DNA of 64,000 bases, from assembly GCA_001599715.1 (NCBI GenBank), contig BCHU01000003.1, positions 558,001 through 622,000 of the forward strand, read 5' to 3'. The DNA comes from Phaeotremella fagi. Its lineage: Eukaryota; Basidiomycota; Tremellomycetes; Tremellales; Phaeotremellaceae. Below are positions 22,550-33,259 of the stretch, in pieces. The notes beneath the pieces are model-generated. The model had not been told where the DNA came from and searched no databases. It was given only the letters and a program-made list of their open reading frames with translations. The translations under genes and the position numbers were made by a program. The stretch's first letter is position 1; each line of letters starts with the position of its first letter.

Positions 22550-24702
22550 ATGCAACCAGATAACTATCCAGAACCTTCATCTTCATCTTCACAACCTCAA
22601 ACCCCATCTTCACCGACCCTCTCACCATTCTCACGACATCATCAACCGCAACCCCCAATCCCAGCTCCAGCGAATGAAACCGAACCCCAGCCTCTCAGAC
22701 GTCGTTCCTACAGAAGATCTCATTCAGACAGCACCCATCCTATTGACAACACTATCAGAATAACAATCCAAACTCCCAATGCTGATTCTGAAAACGGTGC
22801 CAGAAAAAAGGAAGGGTGGTCCATAAATCCTGAAATCACTGTTGGGCAATTGAAGACGTCTTTGAGTTTAGGTGAATTAGATGGATTGGGTCGTTGGAAT
22901 AGAGATGGGATGAGGTTGATTTGGCAAGGAAGGATCGTTCGAGATGATGAAGTTGTTGGTGAGATAGTTGGAACTGTGGGTTTAGGAATTGCTGCGCAAT
23001 ACGTGTCAGTCGCTGATCAGTTGCAGGCTCGTGATTCTGGTTCTATACACAGCTTCTACCTTGTTGCTCGACCGATCAAATGGGCCTCGTCTTCACGATC
23101 ACTCCACCCATCTCCTACGCGTACGATCTCAACACCGATAACACCCATACTCAATCAACCGGAACCAGCGACTCCACCCAACAACTCTCGAAATATCCAA
23201 GCACTTGTTGATTCAATTCATTACCTCCTGTTCACCGCTCGCCACCATTTGTGTATTCTACTAGGGAAAAGTCCTTTGAGATGGGAAGAAACAGTCCCTA
23301 TCCCACTTTACTCTCAAGATGTTGCTCGACAGGCTATAATGACTGTGGTCAAGAGTTACGCTAAAGCCTCTGGAAGTCGGGAAGAAGGCTGGGAAGAATG
23401 GGAGAAAGCTTTTAATTCTGAGCTAGAATCTGCTAGAGATCCCGTTGATTTGATTGGGACCATCAAGTCATTGTGGTCTGCTAGAGTGGGACGAAATTGG
23501 CGTGAAGGGATTGAAGGAGAATCCGTCGTTGTGGAGCTAGAGTGAGTGGATTGGATATGTCGAAGATCTGCTCTAACGTCGCTTGTAGTGAAATACAATA
23601 CCAGTTACACCTTCCACCTCTAGGCCTTTTGTCTGGAACACAAATTCTTCATCTGGAGCAATATCTCAGAATCACTTCTCTTATCCCTCTATTAACGACT
23701 CAGCTAGACGAAATGACTCGTCCCACCCAACCAACACCCACTATACCTTTGGCACCTCCCTTGATCCCAGGGTTGAATCCAAATGCAAGAGTCGTCTACC
23801 ATCGAACATTCCGTATCAGAATACCCCACATCTCACCTCAAGTAGCTACCCATATCCTATTCTCGCTTGCAAGGGTTTTAGGAGTTTTATGGATGTTCAC
23901 CAGGGATATGAGGTGGACGGATATCAATCTTTGGATCATAGGTGGTAGCGCTATTGGATGGTGGGTAGCTGATGTCATCAGCATGTATCGACGTGCGAGA
24001 CCACGTCGACCTGTTCAAAATCCACAACCTGGTGGTGTACCTATGGAAGAAAATCGTGGTCTAGGTCAAGGGGATGGAGTCGATGCTAGAATCGCTGCTG
24101 ATGCCCCTGTTCATGGAAGGGGTGCTGTACGTATCAGGGGAAATCGACGAAATAATAGAACAGTCAACGCCTTTGATTATCTGGTACCCTTGTATCACTT
24201 GGATGTGGACAATGCGCAATTACGCTTACCACCTAACACAACCGATAGAACTTCAGTAAGAACCAGTGCTGGATCGACTACGCCAAACACCACTGATCAA
24301 ACTTCACAAATGGTCGAAGCACCAAGAGATCAACCAGCGCGATGGAAAACGCAATTCCTTCTCCCAGTGCTGTTATGGTTCATAACATTGATACCGGACT
24401 GGGAAAGTCGTCGAGCAAGGGCGATCAGACAGAGAGAGCGAGCGATGCGAATTCTCGTTGGTGAATTATCGACCACCTTGCCAACATCAGAATTGAATCA
24501 GAACGTTGCAGAACAAACGACGACACCCCCACGGATCTTACCTGATAATCTCCAACCTGCTGCTAAACTTTATTATGAGAGGGTTATGGAACGTGGGGAG
24601 GGTATTGATTGGGAGGAGGAACGGGAGGCTCAAAGAGCTTTAGGTGTTGGTGAGGATGACAGAGAAGATGGGAATGGTGATATGGGTTTTAGAATGTTGT
24701 AG
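22550..24702 (+). CDS. ubiquitin-like-domain ER membrane protein (Usa1/HERP-like)
   Basis: Two exons form one protein of about 700 residues: the first ends ...VVVELD at a GTGAGT donor near 23542, and the second begins EIQYQLHLPPLGLL. The N-terminal 60 residues are Pro/Ser-rich. A ubiquitin-like domain follows (INPEITVGQLKTSL...GMRLIWQGRIVRDDEVVG). The second half has two adjacent membrane segments (FSLARVLGVLWMF and LWIIGGSAIGWWVADVI), a Gly/Arg-rich loop and one more hydrophobic stretch (FLLPVLLWFITLIPD). UBL plus paired hydrophobic helices is the plan of HERP/Usa1, which scaffolds the Hrd1 ubiquitin ligase in ER-associated degradation. A Dsc3-like Golgi ligase subunit is the main alternative. 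Confidence 0.72.
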
Positions 24703-25150
24703 ATTGTTTGTAAGACAAATCTCGTTGTGAATCTAGGTTACTGTATTGATCATACCTGCTGAGCGGGGTTTTCTGATGTACTCTTGTATGGATCTGCTCT
24801 TGGAATAACTGTTGCATTGTAGACTATGCGATCATTCCAATATGAAAAAAAGATGTATAAGAGATGATGATAGATTTACAATATCAGAAAAGAAGAAACG
24901 ATTGATTGTCTCCATCCTAAATATGTGCTAGTCAATTTCGATATGAATCGAAAGGCTGGATACATTTTGGGAAGTAAAGGAGAACAACGACAAGAATGGG
25001 ATGACTCGACTATAGAGAGGAAAGAAGAAGAAATACGGAAGGAATGTCCATTATGGAAAGGATGAATTTGTTGATTACTCAATAAGTGATCAGATGTCTT
25101 AGAACACTTTATTGAGATGACCACGATTGATGATTCGTTGAAAACGAAAA
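24703..25150. other. convergent 3' intergenic region
   Basis: About 450 bases between the UBL gene and the first pheromone-receptor gene, which converge. AT-rich with A/G runs (24840-24900); fits two 3' UTRs. A minus-strand open frame here is Ser/Leu-rich noise. Confidence 0.35.
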
Positions 25151-26853
25151 TTACAATTGGCGAGATGCTAAATTCCATTGGTCAACAGATATCCCTGATA
25201 CCATCAAAACAACACTTACAAGGTCTCTCTGGTCTATCACCAACGATCTTGTGAGGACTGATGGGTTCATCAGGACCACCCATGACTGGTGTCATAGCTC
25301 CCGAATCAAAGGTACCTTCAGGCGCAATGAACAATTCATGCATGGTACCTTGATTATCGAAAGTGGCTTTGAGAGGTTGTTGCGCAGGTGAATGTTGCCA
25401 TTTACTGTGTTTCGCGAAATCGAGACCTGGAGATCCAAGCTCTTCATCGTCGTAATGGATAACATCCAATTTTTCACCTTTGTACATGAGTGGATCCTCT
25501 GATCTGGTGTTGGTTTTAGTGAGGAGACTGCTGTTTCGACTCATGCGTCTGTGGATTGGTAGGGTGTAAGTATCGTTGAATCTGTTAGGTTGAGAGGGAG
25601 GATGAATGAGTGGATGTGATTGGAGCTTGAATAATTTCAGACTTACCTGGAGATTGATTGACGAAGTTGATCAGCTAATGAAGCTCTCTTTTCAGTCATT
25701 CTTGGTCCAGGTGCACAGTTGAAGGCACGTCGAACGACACTGGTGTAAGCACCGATGGTTTGACCACCTGTTTCATGAGTCAGATCAAGGCATGTTTATG
25801 ACAAGATACACTTACTGGCACCGTAACAGAGGAAGAACATTCCACTGGCAAGTAATCCCATGTAACCCATCATGAGGAAAGTGCTTTGTCCGGATGGTGA
25901 GATTTGGGACCAAATGATAGTCTCGACACCGGAAAGGTTGTGGAATGGTGCACCACGGTTACCGATTGGTTGAGGACCGTAGATGTAGAACATTACGTTG
26001 AGGAAGCAAAGAGCACTAGGATGGATTGTAAGTTGAAATCTTTGTTGATTACTTCCAGAACTCACACTTCACTTCCGAATTGTCCGATCGAGAGAGCGAA
26101 AAGACGAAGGAACATGGTTTTGCTCATGTGAGCACTAGTAAAAGTGGTTGGGAGATGACCGACACGAGCCATGTTCCATCCGGTTTTACCTAAACGCAAG
26201 TGATCAGTATCGCACTTTACAGTCCCTGATCACACTCACAAGTATAGTAGAAGGCCAAACCGATATAGGCGAGGGGAACAACTGCCATCCAGACTAATCC
26301 CCAAGTGTCCCAGTAGGTAGCGGCCATTGGACCGACTTTCTCGATGATGTACATTCTTCTGTCCATGTTACTGAGATGAACAAGGACACCGACGATTGGA
26401 CCGAAGAAAGCAAGAATAGCAGCGTTCCAGCGCGCCTTCTTTTTTCTTTCTCCGTCACAGCTCTCACATTCTTTCTTGAGTGAGGTGTATCCTTCAACTT
26501 GTTTGGCTAAAAGATAATGGGTCATTGGGATACCGAATGTACTGGCAACTACGGGGAGTTAGTTGGGTTTGGATGTAAAATTGGTTAAACTTACCTTGGA
26601 CAGCACATGAGATATCTGCCCAGGTGATGTAACGGGCGTGTGAATTGTCGGACCAGAGAATGGCTATGTTGTCAGGTGGGATTCAACAGATGTAAGACTC
26701 ACTATTGACAATTTGAACTAGATGGAGAGCTGCCATCCAGAAGATCATACCAAGAGTAGCAATGTTACCAGTCTTGATATGCCATGGTGATGGGTAGAGA
26801 GCCATGAGAAGCCCAAAAACAGGTGGCAGGGTGGTACTCGGAACGAACATCAT
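25151..26853 (-). CDS. STE3-type pheromone receptor A (seven-helix GPCR)
   Basis: A class D fungal G-protein-coupled receptor for a lipopeptide pheromone, by family. From ATG 26851-26853 (a second ATG follows directly) the first helix ends in the STE3 hallmark LYPSPWHIKTGN. Further landmarks are ILWSDNSHARYITWADISC (helix 3 start), HYLLAKQVEGYTSLK (intracellular loop), GPIVGVLVHLSNMDRRM (helix 4), TYWDTWGLVWMAVVPLAYIG (helix 5), CFLNVMFYIYGPQPIGN (helix 6) and GYMGLLASGMFFLCYGAS (helix 7). About seven introns. The tail of about 170 residues includes RMSRNSSLLTK; the last 52-nt GTAAGT..TTTAG intron gives stop 25151, and without it the stop is at 25182. First of three paralogues here, with the longest tail. 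Confidence 0.92.
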
Positions 26854-27619
26854 TTTGGGCAAAGTCCGTCTGAGTTGAGAGCGAAGAACGAAGCTCGAGA
26901 TTGACAATGTAGACTAGCTACTCTTTGAACACGACCTGTTGAGAACCAAACGACAACAAACTGATTAGGATTTATAAAAGAGAGAAAGTCGTAGACTAGC
27001 TACTATGAAAGAAAGGAAATGTAGAAAAGAGAAAATTAAATGTATCTAGTCCTCAAGACCAGTTATAAAGGTGATGGTAGAATAACGAAAGATGAAAAGA
27101 GATTACTGTAATTTCCTGGTTAGAGAATTTGACGAATCCATTGAACAAAGTTTAACCAGTTCAAGGAAATTGATTGATATCTAAGGGTTCAACCATCTAT
27201 CATTCTACGACCAAAAACAGAAATCTTACCCATCTAGGAAATGTGGTGACAGATTCTATAGAAGGCTTTTCTTTTCATCTTTAAAAAATCAACTGTCTTG
27301 GAACATATTGCATGCATAGGGAATCGAATCTAAGAGAGAAGAAATGGCAAAGGATATAACCCAATAGACCGATCAGGGGAATTTTTTGAAACAATTGCCA
27401 CTTCAAGTAAACGCCACTAAAATATAGTTTCTTGTCGATCATTTTGGCTGGACGGATTTGGAAGATTTTATCGATAAGAATGAAAATCATTTTCTTTTGT
27501 TAAGCTGATCTTGAGATTTTGAGCGTAGCGTTGCGTTTTTGATGTACGACTAACTTCTCAGGATACTTCATTCATTACATACATAATCCAATTGGCCAAC
27601 GATATATACACTGACCAGT
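26854..27619. other. intergenic between receptor genes A and B
   Basis: About 770 bases. It contains the promoter of receptor A and the 3' UTR of receptor B. The segment GTAGACTAGCTACT occurs twice (near 26910 and 26992) as a short direct repeat. I looked on both strands for a short pheromone precursor ending in a CAAX box and did not find one. Confidence 0.45.
26910..27004. repeat. short direct repeat GTAGACTAGCTACT
   Basis: The 14-base sequence GTAGACTAGCTACT is present twice, around 26910-26923 and 26991-27004, upstream of receptor A. The core CTAGCTAC with flanking TAG gives partial dyad symmetry, so it could be a binding site for a dimeric regulator. No known factor site is recognised. 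Confidence 0.45.
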
Positions 27620-29024
27620 CTAATCCTCTTCCTCCTTGTAAGGCGCCAACTCGAATTTCAATTCTGTCTCATCGTATGAATGACAAAGAGTTGGATGTGA
27701 CCATTCAGAGGCCTTGTCTAGTGTACCAACTGAATGTATTGGGGCAGCACCTAACATTTCTTCAAAACTTAGGTCTTCTTTAACGTTGCCTATGTTTCCT
27801 ACTTCTGTCGCTGTCGATCTTTACAGGCGTCAGTCTTAGTCAATTTAATGCGACTCACTCTTGAGACATCACTTCCTTAGCTCCTTTGCGTGGTGAGCCA
27901 GGTATGCAAGGGATGACTGTCCGTATTATGTTCAAATAGAATCGTTTGGTCTCCGCGCCTAGCAAATATCAGCCTTGAACACAAATCTGACTCACTGAAT
28001 GCAAAACATAAGAAAAACATCGCACTACAGACAAAGACTGTCCAATACTGTAATTTTTGGACAAGAATGACTGAAGGTGGAATCTGGTCCGAAGAGAATG
28101 ACACTATTTGAGAGATATCGCGAGCTGGGCCGTCTTGCAAAATAGGATAGGGTTGTGGTCCACTTGTAAAAGATAATATACCCCAGCATGCTTTGATACT
28201 GCTTTGTCAGCAACGAACTTTGAGTCTCCTTACGTGCAAGCACCAAGTTCTAACAGTGCCAAGGTCATCAACCTCATATAATTGTTGAGATCAACACTTG
28301 AGTTGTCGACAAGCATTGACATCAAGTGACCCCTTCGTAGACGAATGTTGTTAAGCGCCTTGACTGTGTAGTGTTAGAAATTGCTTCTCAATCCAGACTT
28401 ACAAGTATAGTAAGCACATCCTAAGGCGATGAACGTGGGAATGATCTGAGATAGGTCAGTTATCGAAACAATGACACGTTTACCCACCCCTAAAAAGGTT
28501 ATTGCCCAACCGTCCCAATATGTTGCCGGAGTAGGACCTTTCCCAGGTAGGATATAAAAGCGACGAGCCATCATTGGGATATGAATCAAGACAGCGACAA
28601 CAGGTATCACCAGTGCGATGGTGAGATCGATCATTCGCGCACGTTTCATAGCGTATCCATCAAATAACACACTATCCCTTCTCAAAGATGTCAAGCTCTC
28701 CAATTGTTTGGCGAGCAGTAGATGGGCGAGTGGGATACCATATTGTTTAGCTACGTGTATGGCTGCAACAATGTCACACCACCATACATATTTGATATCA
28801 GCATTATCTGCCCAGATGGAACCTAGAAGGTTGATGAGTATGTTTACATCAGATTTCAAACGTCACAACTTACAGTTGATTAGAGTAATGATCTGGATAA
28901 GAGTCAACCATGCTACCATTGACAATGTAGCCGTGTTTCGTGTCTTGATATGCCAAGGTATGGGATATAGACCAATTACAAGACCAATCACGTAAGGAGC
29001 ATAGATATCAGGTCGAAGAGCCAT
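27620..29024 (-). CDS. STE3-type pheromone receptor B (seven-helix GPCR)
   Basis: Second paralogue of the receptor array. It starts MALRPDIYAPYVIGLVIG and carries LYPIPWHIKTRN at the end of helix 1, SIWADNADIKYVWWCDI, LAHLLLAKQLESLTSLR, VVAVLIHIPMMARRFYI, TYWDGWAITFLG, NYMRLMTLALLELGACT, then SFTSGPQPYP and VFVCSAMFFLCFAFSGAETK. A 40-nt intron near 27820-27860 links to a last exon ending YKEEED at TAG 27620-27622. That exon contains EDLSFEEMLGAAPIHSVG, which aligns with DDYTLEDMLATPVSAVD in receptor C, supporting the splice and a shared tail motif. No disabling change was seen. An upstream ATG at 29156 would add 44 residues, unlike the paralogues, and was not chosen. Confidence 0.9.
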
Positions 29025-29561
29025 TGTTCTGGTACCCCTACAGGGGGGCTTTACTACCTCTGGTAAAAATTGTACGGCGTAAGATTGTGTGGTATAAACA
29101 AAGCACCAATGGTCGTTGACGATGTCTCGAGTTGTTGAAAGTAATAAGTTCACCACGATAAAAACTATCTATGTTGCACGATTGGTTGTTACCATTGTTG
29201 TTCAAGGCCCAGAAGAGCTTACGAGTTGGCAAAATCACCGGGTCTCAATTTAACTTTCCATCTCTATTCAATTGTATCACTCACCTAAAACTAATTGTTG
29301 TAAGTAGTAATTTTTAGCCACCAACGATCATCAGGTACAAAATGTCAACAACCCTGAAGTCTTCAAGTCTGCTTGATCGCCGAGGTCCATCGAATGAGAT
29401 ATTGCTCCGACTAGCCTTGAAAAGAAGACAATAAGCATCATTTCGATATTTGAATCAAAACAACTGAACCTCCTAGCATCATTTGATACTAATAGAAGAG
29501 ATGATTTGTGTATCTAACATCATTTCTTCTCAATTGAACTGTATTTCTAGATCATTGCAAT
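29025..29561. other. divergent promoter between receptor B and the cAMP-receptor-like GPCR
   Basis: About 540 bases shared by two receptor genes transcribed away from each other. No pheromone-like reading frame and no repeat were identified. Confidence 0.4.
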
Positions 29562-31669
29562 ATGAGTGATGGTAGTTCTACTGAAGATAATGCTGGTATA
29601 TCAGACGATCAGTTTAGCGTAGGTATTCGTTTTTTATTCATGATATAGTCATGCTGACTTTCGCAGATTGGTGTTTGGATGGCAACGGGGATGGCTGTTG
29701 TCAGCATAATCATGGCTATCATCATACTAGCAACCACAGCCTGGGTGTATAGATGTAAAGCAGCTAGATCTACTCTTGATCGAATATCTTTCCGTCTCAT
29801 GCTGTGGTCGATGGTGTTCGAGATCCTGTATGGGATATTTTTCGAAGTAGTGGGTTAACCTTTTGAAGAGTAGTATATTTCGCTGATCCTGAAATATTAG
29901 ATTAACGCTCCTGGCGTTGTCATCAATTCTGCCTGTTCCGCTGGAATGTATCTGATGATAGCTTCAATGAGCACAGTGAACTACTTATGTACCTGCATCG
30001 CTATCAATCTATGTCTAACCATTCGCTATGGTCTTGATCCGGTTAAACTTCGTGAGTTGATAGTCGCAATGCTGAACTGATACCCTTCAAGGTTTGGAGA
30101 AATGGTATATTGGGACTTCCATTGTTGTTGGGTTCGGAGTCCCTTTGGTTCCCGCTGCTCTTGGTCACTTTGGCGAAGACCCTGTGTTGACTGGATGGTG
30201 CGTGTCAAAACTTTCGTGTTTTTACTGACTCTCTGTTTAGTTGGTATACAGCGCGTAGGTCCACGTAAATTGATTCCTTTGGCATAGCGTTAACACTTTT
30301 GGTAGAGGACGACAAAACGAGGATGATGGATTTCATCCTAGACATGGTGAGTGGAATGGGGGACGTCTTGAGCTCTTACTGAATAACAATGTAGTATCTT
30401 TGGCAAATGCTATCATCGTTCATAGCCTGTGTCGCTGTTGTCATGACATTAACAACCCTACTTCGACAAGGAAGAGCGACAGCCCGCGCACTTTTAGGAG
30501 ATGGTACCATGAACCAAATGATGCTACGAAACGGTGGATCCGACACTGGATCGAAGGATAGTTTGCACACGCCCAAACCCACTTTCCGTCAACGTATCAT
30601 GTCAATCTCATTTCGAAAAAATGCAGCTAGACGCAGGAGTTCCGCTTCGATCAACAACAATTCTTTGGGTCATTTGCAAGATCGTTTGGTCAAGATTGCC
30701 GTTCGAATTTCAATGTATCCAATAGTCCTTGTTGTTATCAACGTCATTATTACTTGTAAGATCAGTTCAGTTATCTAACAAGATTACACTGAAATCGCGT
30801 AGTGGGCGATCTATACTTGTCAGAATACACCGTGGACAGTCCAGCCGTCGTCTTTCTCTACGAGTTGTACATGTTTTTGTATGGAGCAAGAGGTGCAGCT
30901 TTCGCTCTACTGGGTATCTTTGTTGATCCTAGTTTAAGAAGGGTAAGTTGATATCCATTTCTTTGGTACTAACCTTCTAGGGAATACGCATTGCATGGAG
31001 AAGTCGACAAAGTCAAGATCTCTTGCACACAACTGAAGGATCCGTAAGTCATCCACGTCCTGTAGATAGTTCATGACTGACGCAAAGCATCTACAGGGTT
31101 TGTCTTCGACAAAAGAGTCAAAAGATGCCAGTGATCAACCCAATATCGATGTCTTTGATTTCAAAACCATGCTCGGAAATGGACCTGCAACACAGGAAGA
31201 AACTTTACAAGTCCATCTTCAATCCACCGGTCCCAACATAGAAAGTACCGCAGAATTCACTTCTGCTGTAGAGTTACTGTCTTATTTTGAACCTGAACCT
31301 GTCGAACCCACAACGCAGGAATTGGACTCCAGGCAAAACTCGGACAACATAACTCGAATCACATCAATTCCTCCTCTATCAGTACCAAAGCCTTCAACGC
31401 TGCAAAGATCGCTATCAGTGCAACCCCAACGAACTGTTTCCGAGTCCACTGGCTTACCCATGAGAGCTCCTGGATTATCCCCGAATTCGCTATGGCAAGA
31501 CGGTGGACGGATAGAAGAAGGAGATCAGGCTTTAGAGGAGGCAAGGGATCAGAACGTTCTTGGATTGGTTTTATCTGTGGGGGAGAGTGAACAGCAGATA
31601 GCGAGACAGAGAAGGTTGGCTAGAAGAGCTGAGAAAGCTAAATTTCAAAATTTCGTCTCTTATTTATGA
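29562..31669 (+). CDS. G-protein-coupled receptor, cAMP-receptor-like class
   Basis: A seven-helix receptor unrelated to STE3, located between two STE3-type genes on the opposite strand. From ATG 29562 (MSDGSSTEDNAGISDDQFS) it shows helix 1 WMATGMAVVSIIMAIIILAT, helix 3 with MIASMSTVNYLCTCIAINLC, then TIRYGLDPVKLLEKWYIG, helix 4 GFGVPLVPAALGHFGED, and an extracellular CWYTA. A long third loop (LHTPKPTFRQRIMS, Ser/Arg-rich) precedes ISMYPIVLVVINVIITLGD (helix 6) and YELYMFLYGARGAAFALLG (helix 7). The cytoplasmic tail of about 210 residues ends EKAKFQNFVSYL. Helix-3 and helix-6 blocks fit the Dictyostelium cAMP-receptor-like/Git3-type fungal receptors. Ligand unknown; nutrient or stress sensing is inference. 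Confidence 0.85.
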
Positions 31670-31810
31670 GGCCTTGGTTGTATTCTTTTTGGTTGGGTTG
31701 TCAACGATATCTATCTATAATACATGTAATAGTGGACACTTCTTCGTTCTCCCTGAAGTTGGCAATACGACAGCAAATGCACCTCAATGACGACGAATTA
31801 CCCTTTGACC

Positions 31811-33259
31811 TCAATACGGTCCATAATTCACCTTGGTCGTGAAATCAACCGCCGAAACAGGTGTTGCTAACATGTCTTCAAGAGTGTAGTCATCCTTAGA
31901 GCTTGTTGCTGTTTGAGGACTCATCGGGGCAGCAGCGTAAGATATACTGTGGACACTGGGATGTGTAAGACTGAACGTGAGTGGGTGAATCTCGAAAAGC
32001 ACCAACCTGATTTCCGTTGATGTGAGCGAGTGCTTTCTGGAACCATTTGTTGCCTTGAGGTGAGAGAAAACGCCTTTGAGAAAGTTCATGTAGCTGGTTT
32101 TGATTTCTGAACCTAAATACATGATTAGGAAGTTTGTAAATACGAGATAAATTGGATGCTTACTTGTGGCGAAACATCCGAAGAAGATTAATGAACATAC
32201 CACGATTGTATACAGTTGGAGACGCAGAACTACCATTTCCGTAGATGACAGTTGTGCCCAACTAACAGAGTCTATTAACGATAGATCCCGAGTTGCGGAT
32301 CCCTCCAAATTTTGAGAACCGTTGACATATGATATCAAGTTGAAAACGGCTCTGAGTCTATGGACTACATCAGTCCACTTCACATGAGTGATTTGACCTC
32401 TTTAGTGCTTACATGCAAGTAGAGAGCTCTGCCACCGATAAACAAAGTAAACGAATGAAATGACTTTGATTGATTGATGAATCGGAATGAACGAAGGATA
32501 AAAGTTTTCTTCGACGAGCTTGGATGTTATAGATCACCATGGCTATGATTCTCATCAATCAAAGTGTGTATTCTGAAGAACAAACCACTTACTGGTGTAA
32601 ACAGAACAACCGATTGCTATGATTATAGGTACAATCTACACAAAGTCAGAATGGCATCAACAGCAGACTCACAGCCATAACGATCAAACCCCAAGCATTC
32701 CATACAGTATCCGGGAATGGACCGAAACCTTCAACGATGTCATAACGTCGATCCATCACACTCAAATGAACCAGGATCCCTACGACGGGGCCCGCTATGA
32801 GAACACACAGATCCATGATATTCTGTTTTTGTCTTTTCTCTCGATCGAATAATGAACTGGTTGGTTGGAGTGACGTGAGAGATTCTAGTGATTTAGCGAG
32901 TATCAAGTGGGATAGTGGCAAGCCGTAGTTATATCCAACTTTTTATCAGCTTACAATACCCCATCTGGTACACTCACCAGATAGTGCCACTGAGATATCT
33001 CCCCAGACTTCAGCTCTGGGATCCGAGTCGTTCGCCCAGAGAATGCCTGTTTGGTCGGTCAGCAGTGTGAAGTTATGATGAGATGGCAAGCTAATCTTAA
33101 TTCACAGTTGATAATATGAATGAGGTTCAAGCTAGACATCCAAAAGATCATTGATAAAGTGGAGATGTTCTTGTTCCTCAAATGCCACGGGAATGGGTAC
33201 AGTACCGCAAGCAAAGCGATGATTGAGGGGATCAATATGTCAAGATGAGGAGTGGTCAT
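31811..33259 (-). CDS. STE3-type pheromone receptor C (seven-helix GPCR)
   Basis: Third paralogue. It starts MTTPHLDILIPSIIALLAVL, with LYPFPWHLRNKN after helix 1, CILWANDSDPRAEVWGDIS, LSHLILAKSLESLTSLQ, GPVVGILVHLSVMDRRYDI, TVWNAWGLIVMAIVPIIIA, HFVRLLCLSVAELSTCILR and VVCSLIFFGCFAT. About seven introns, one of which must end at a CCATAG acceptor near 32358 for the frame to hold. The C-terminal tail is short (ISYAAAPMSPQTATSSKDDY, then TLEDMLATPVSAVDF, ending NYGPY at 31811) and shares the ED.L motif with receptor B. B and C look closer to each other than to A. No disabling change was seen. Confidence 0.9.

Noticed and set aside
27281..27490. 69-codon minus-strand frame MIFILIDKIFQIRPAK upstream of receptor A
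   Set aside because: AT-rich, no family resemblance and no CAAX end; probably chance.
29060..29090. Possible pheromone end, Asn-Cys-Thr-Ala-stop, near receptor B
   Set aside because: Only two residues follow the Cys before the stop, so it is not a four-residue CAAX box, and no start or precursor-like sequence precedes it.
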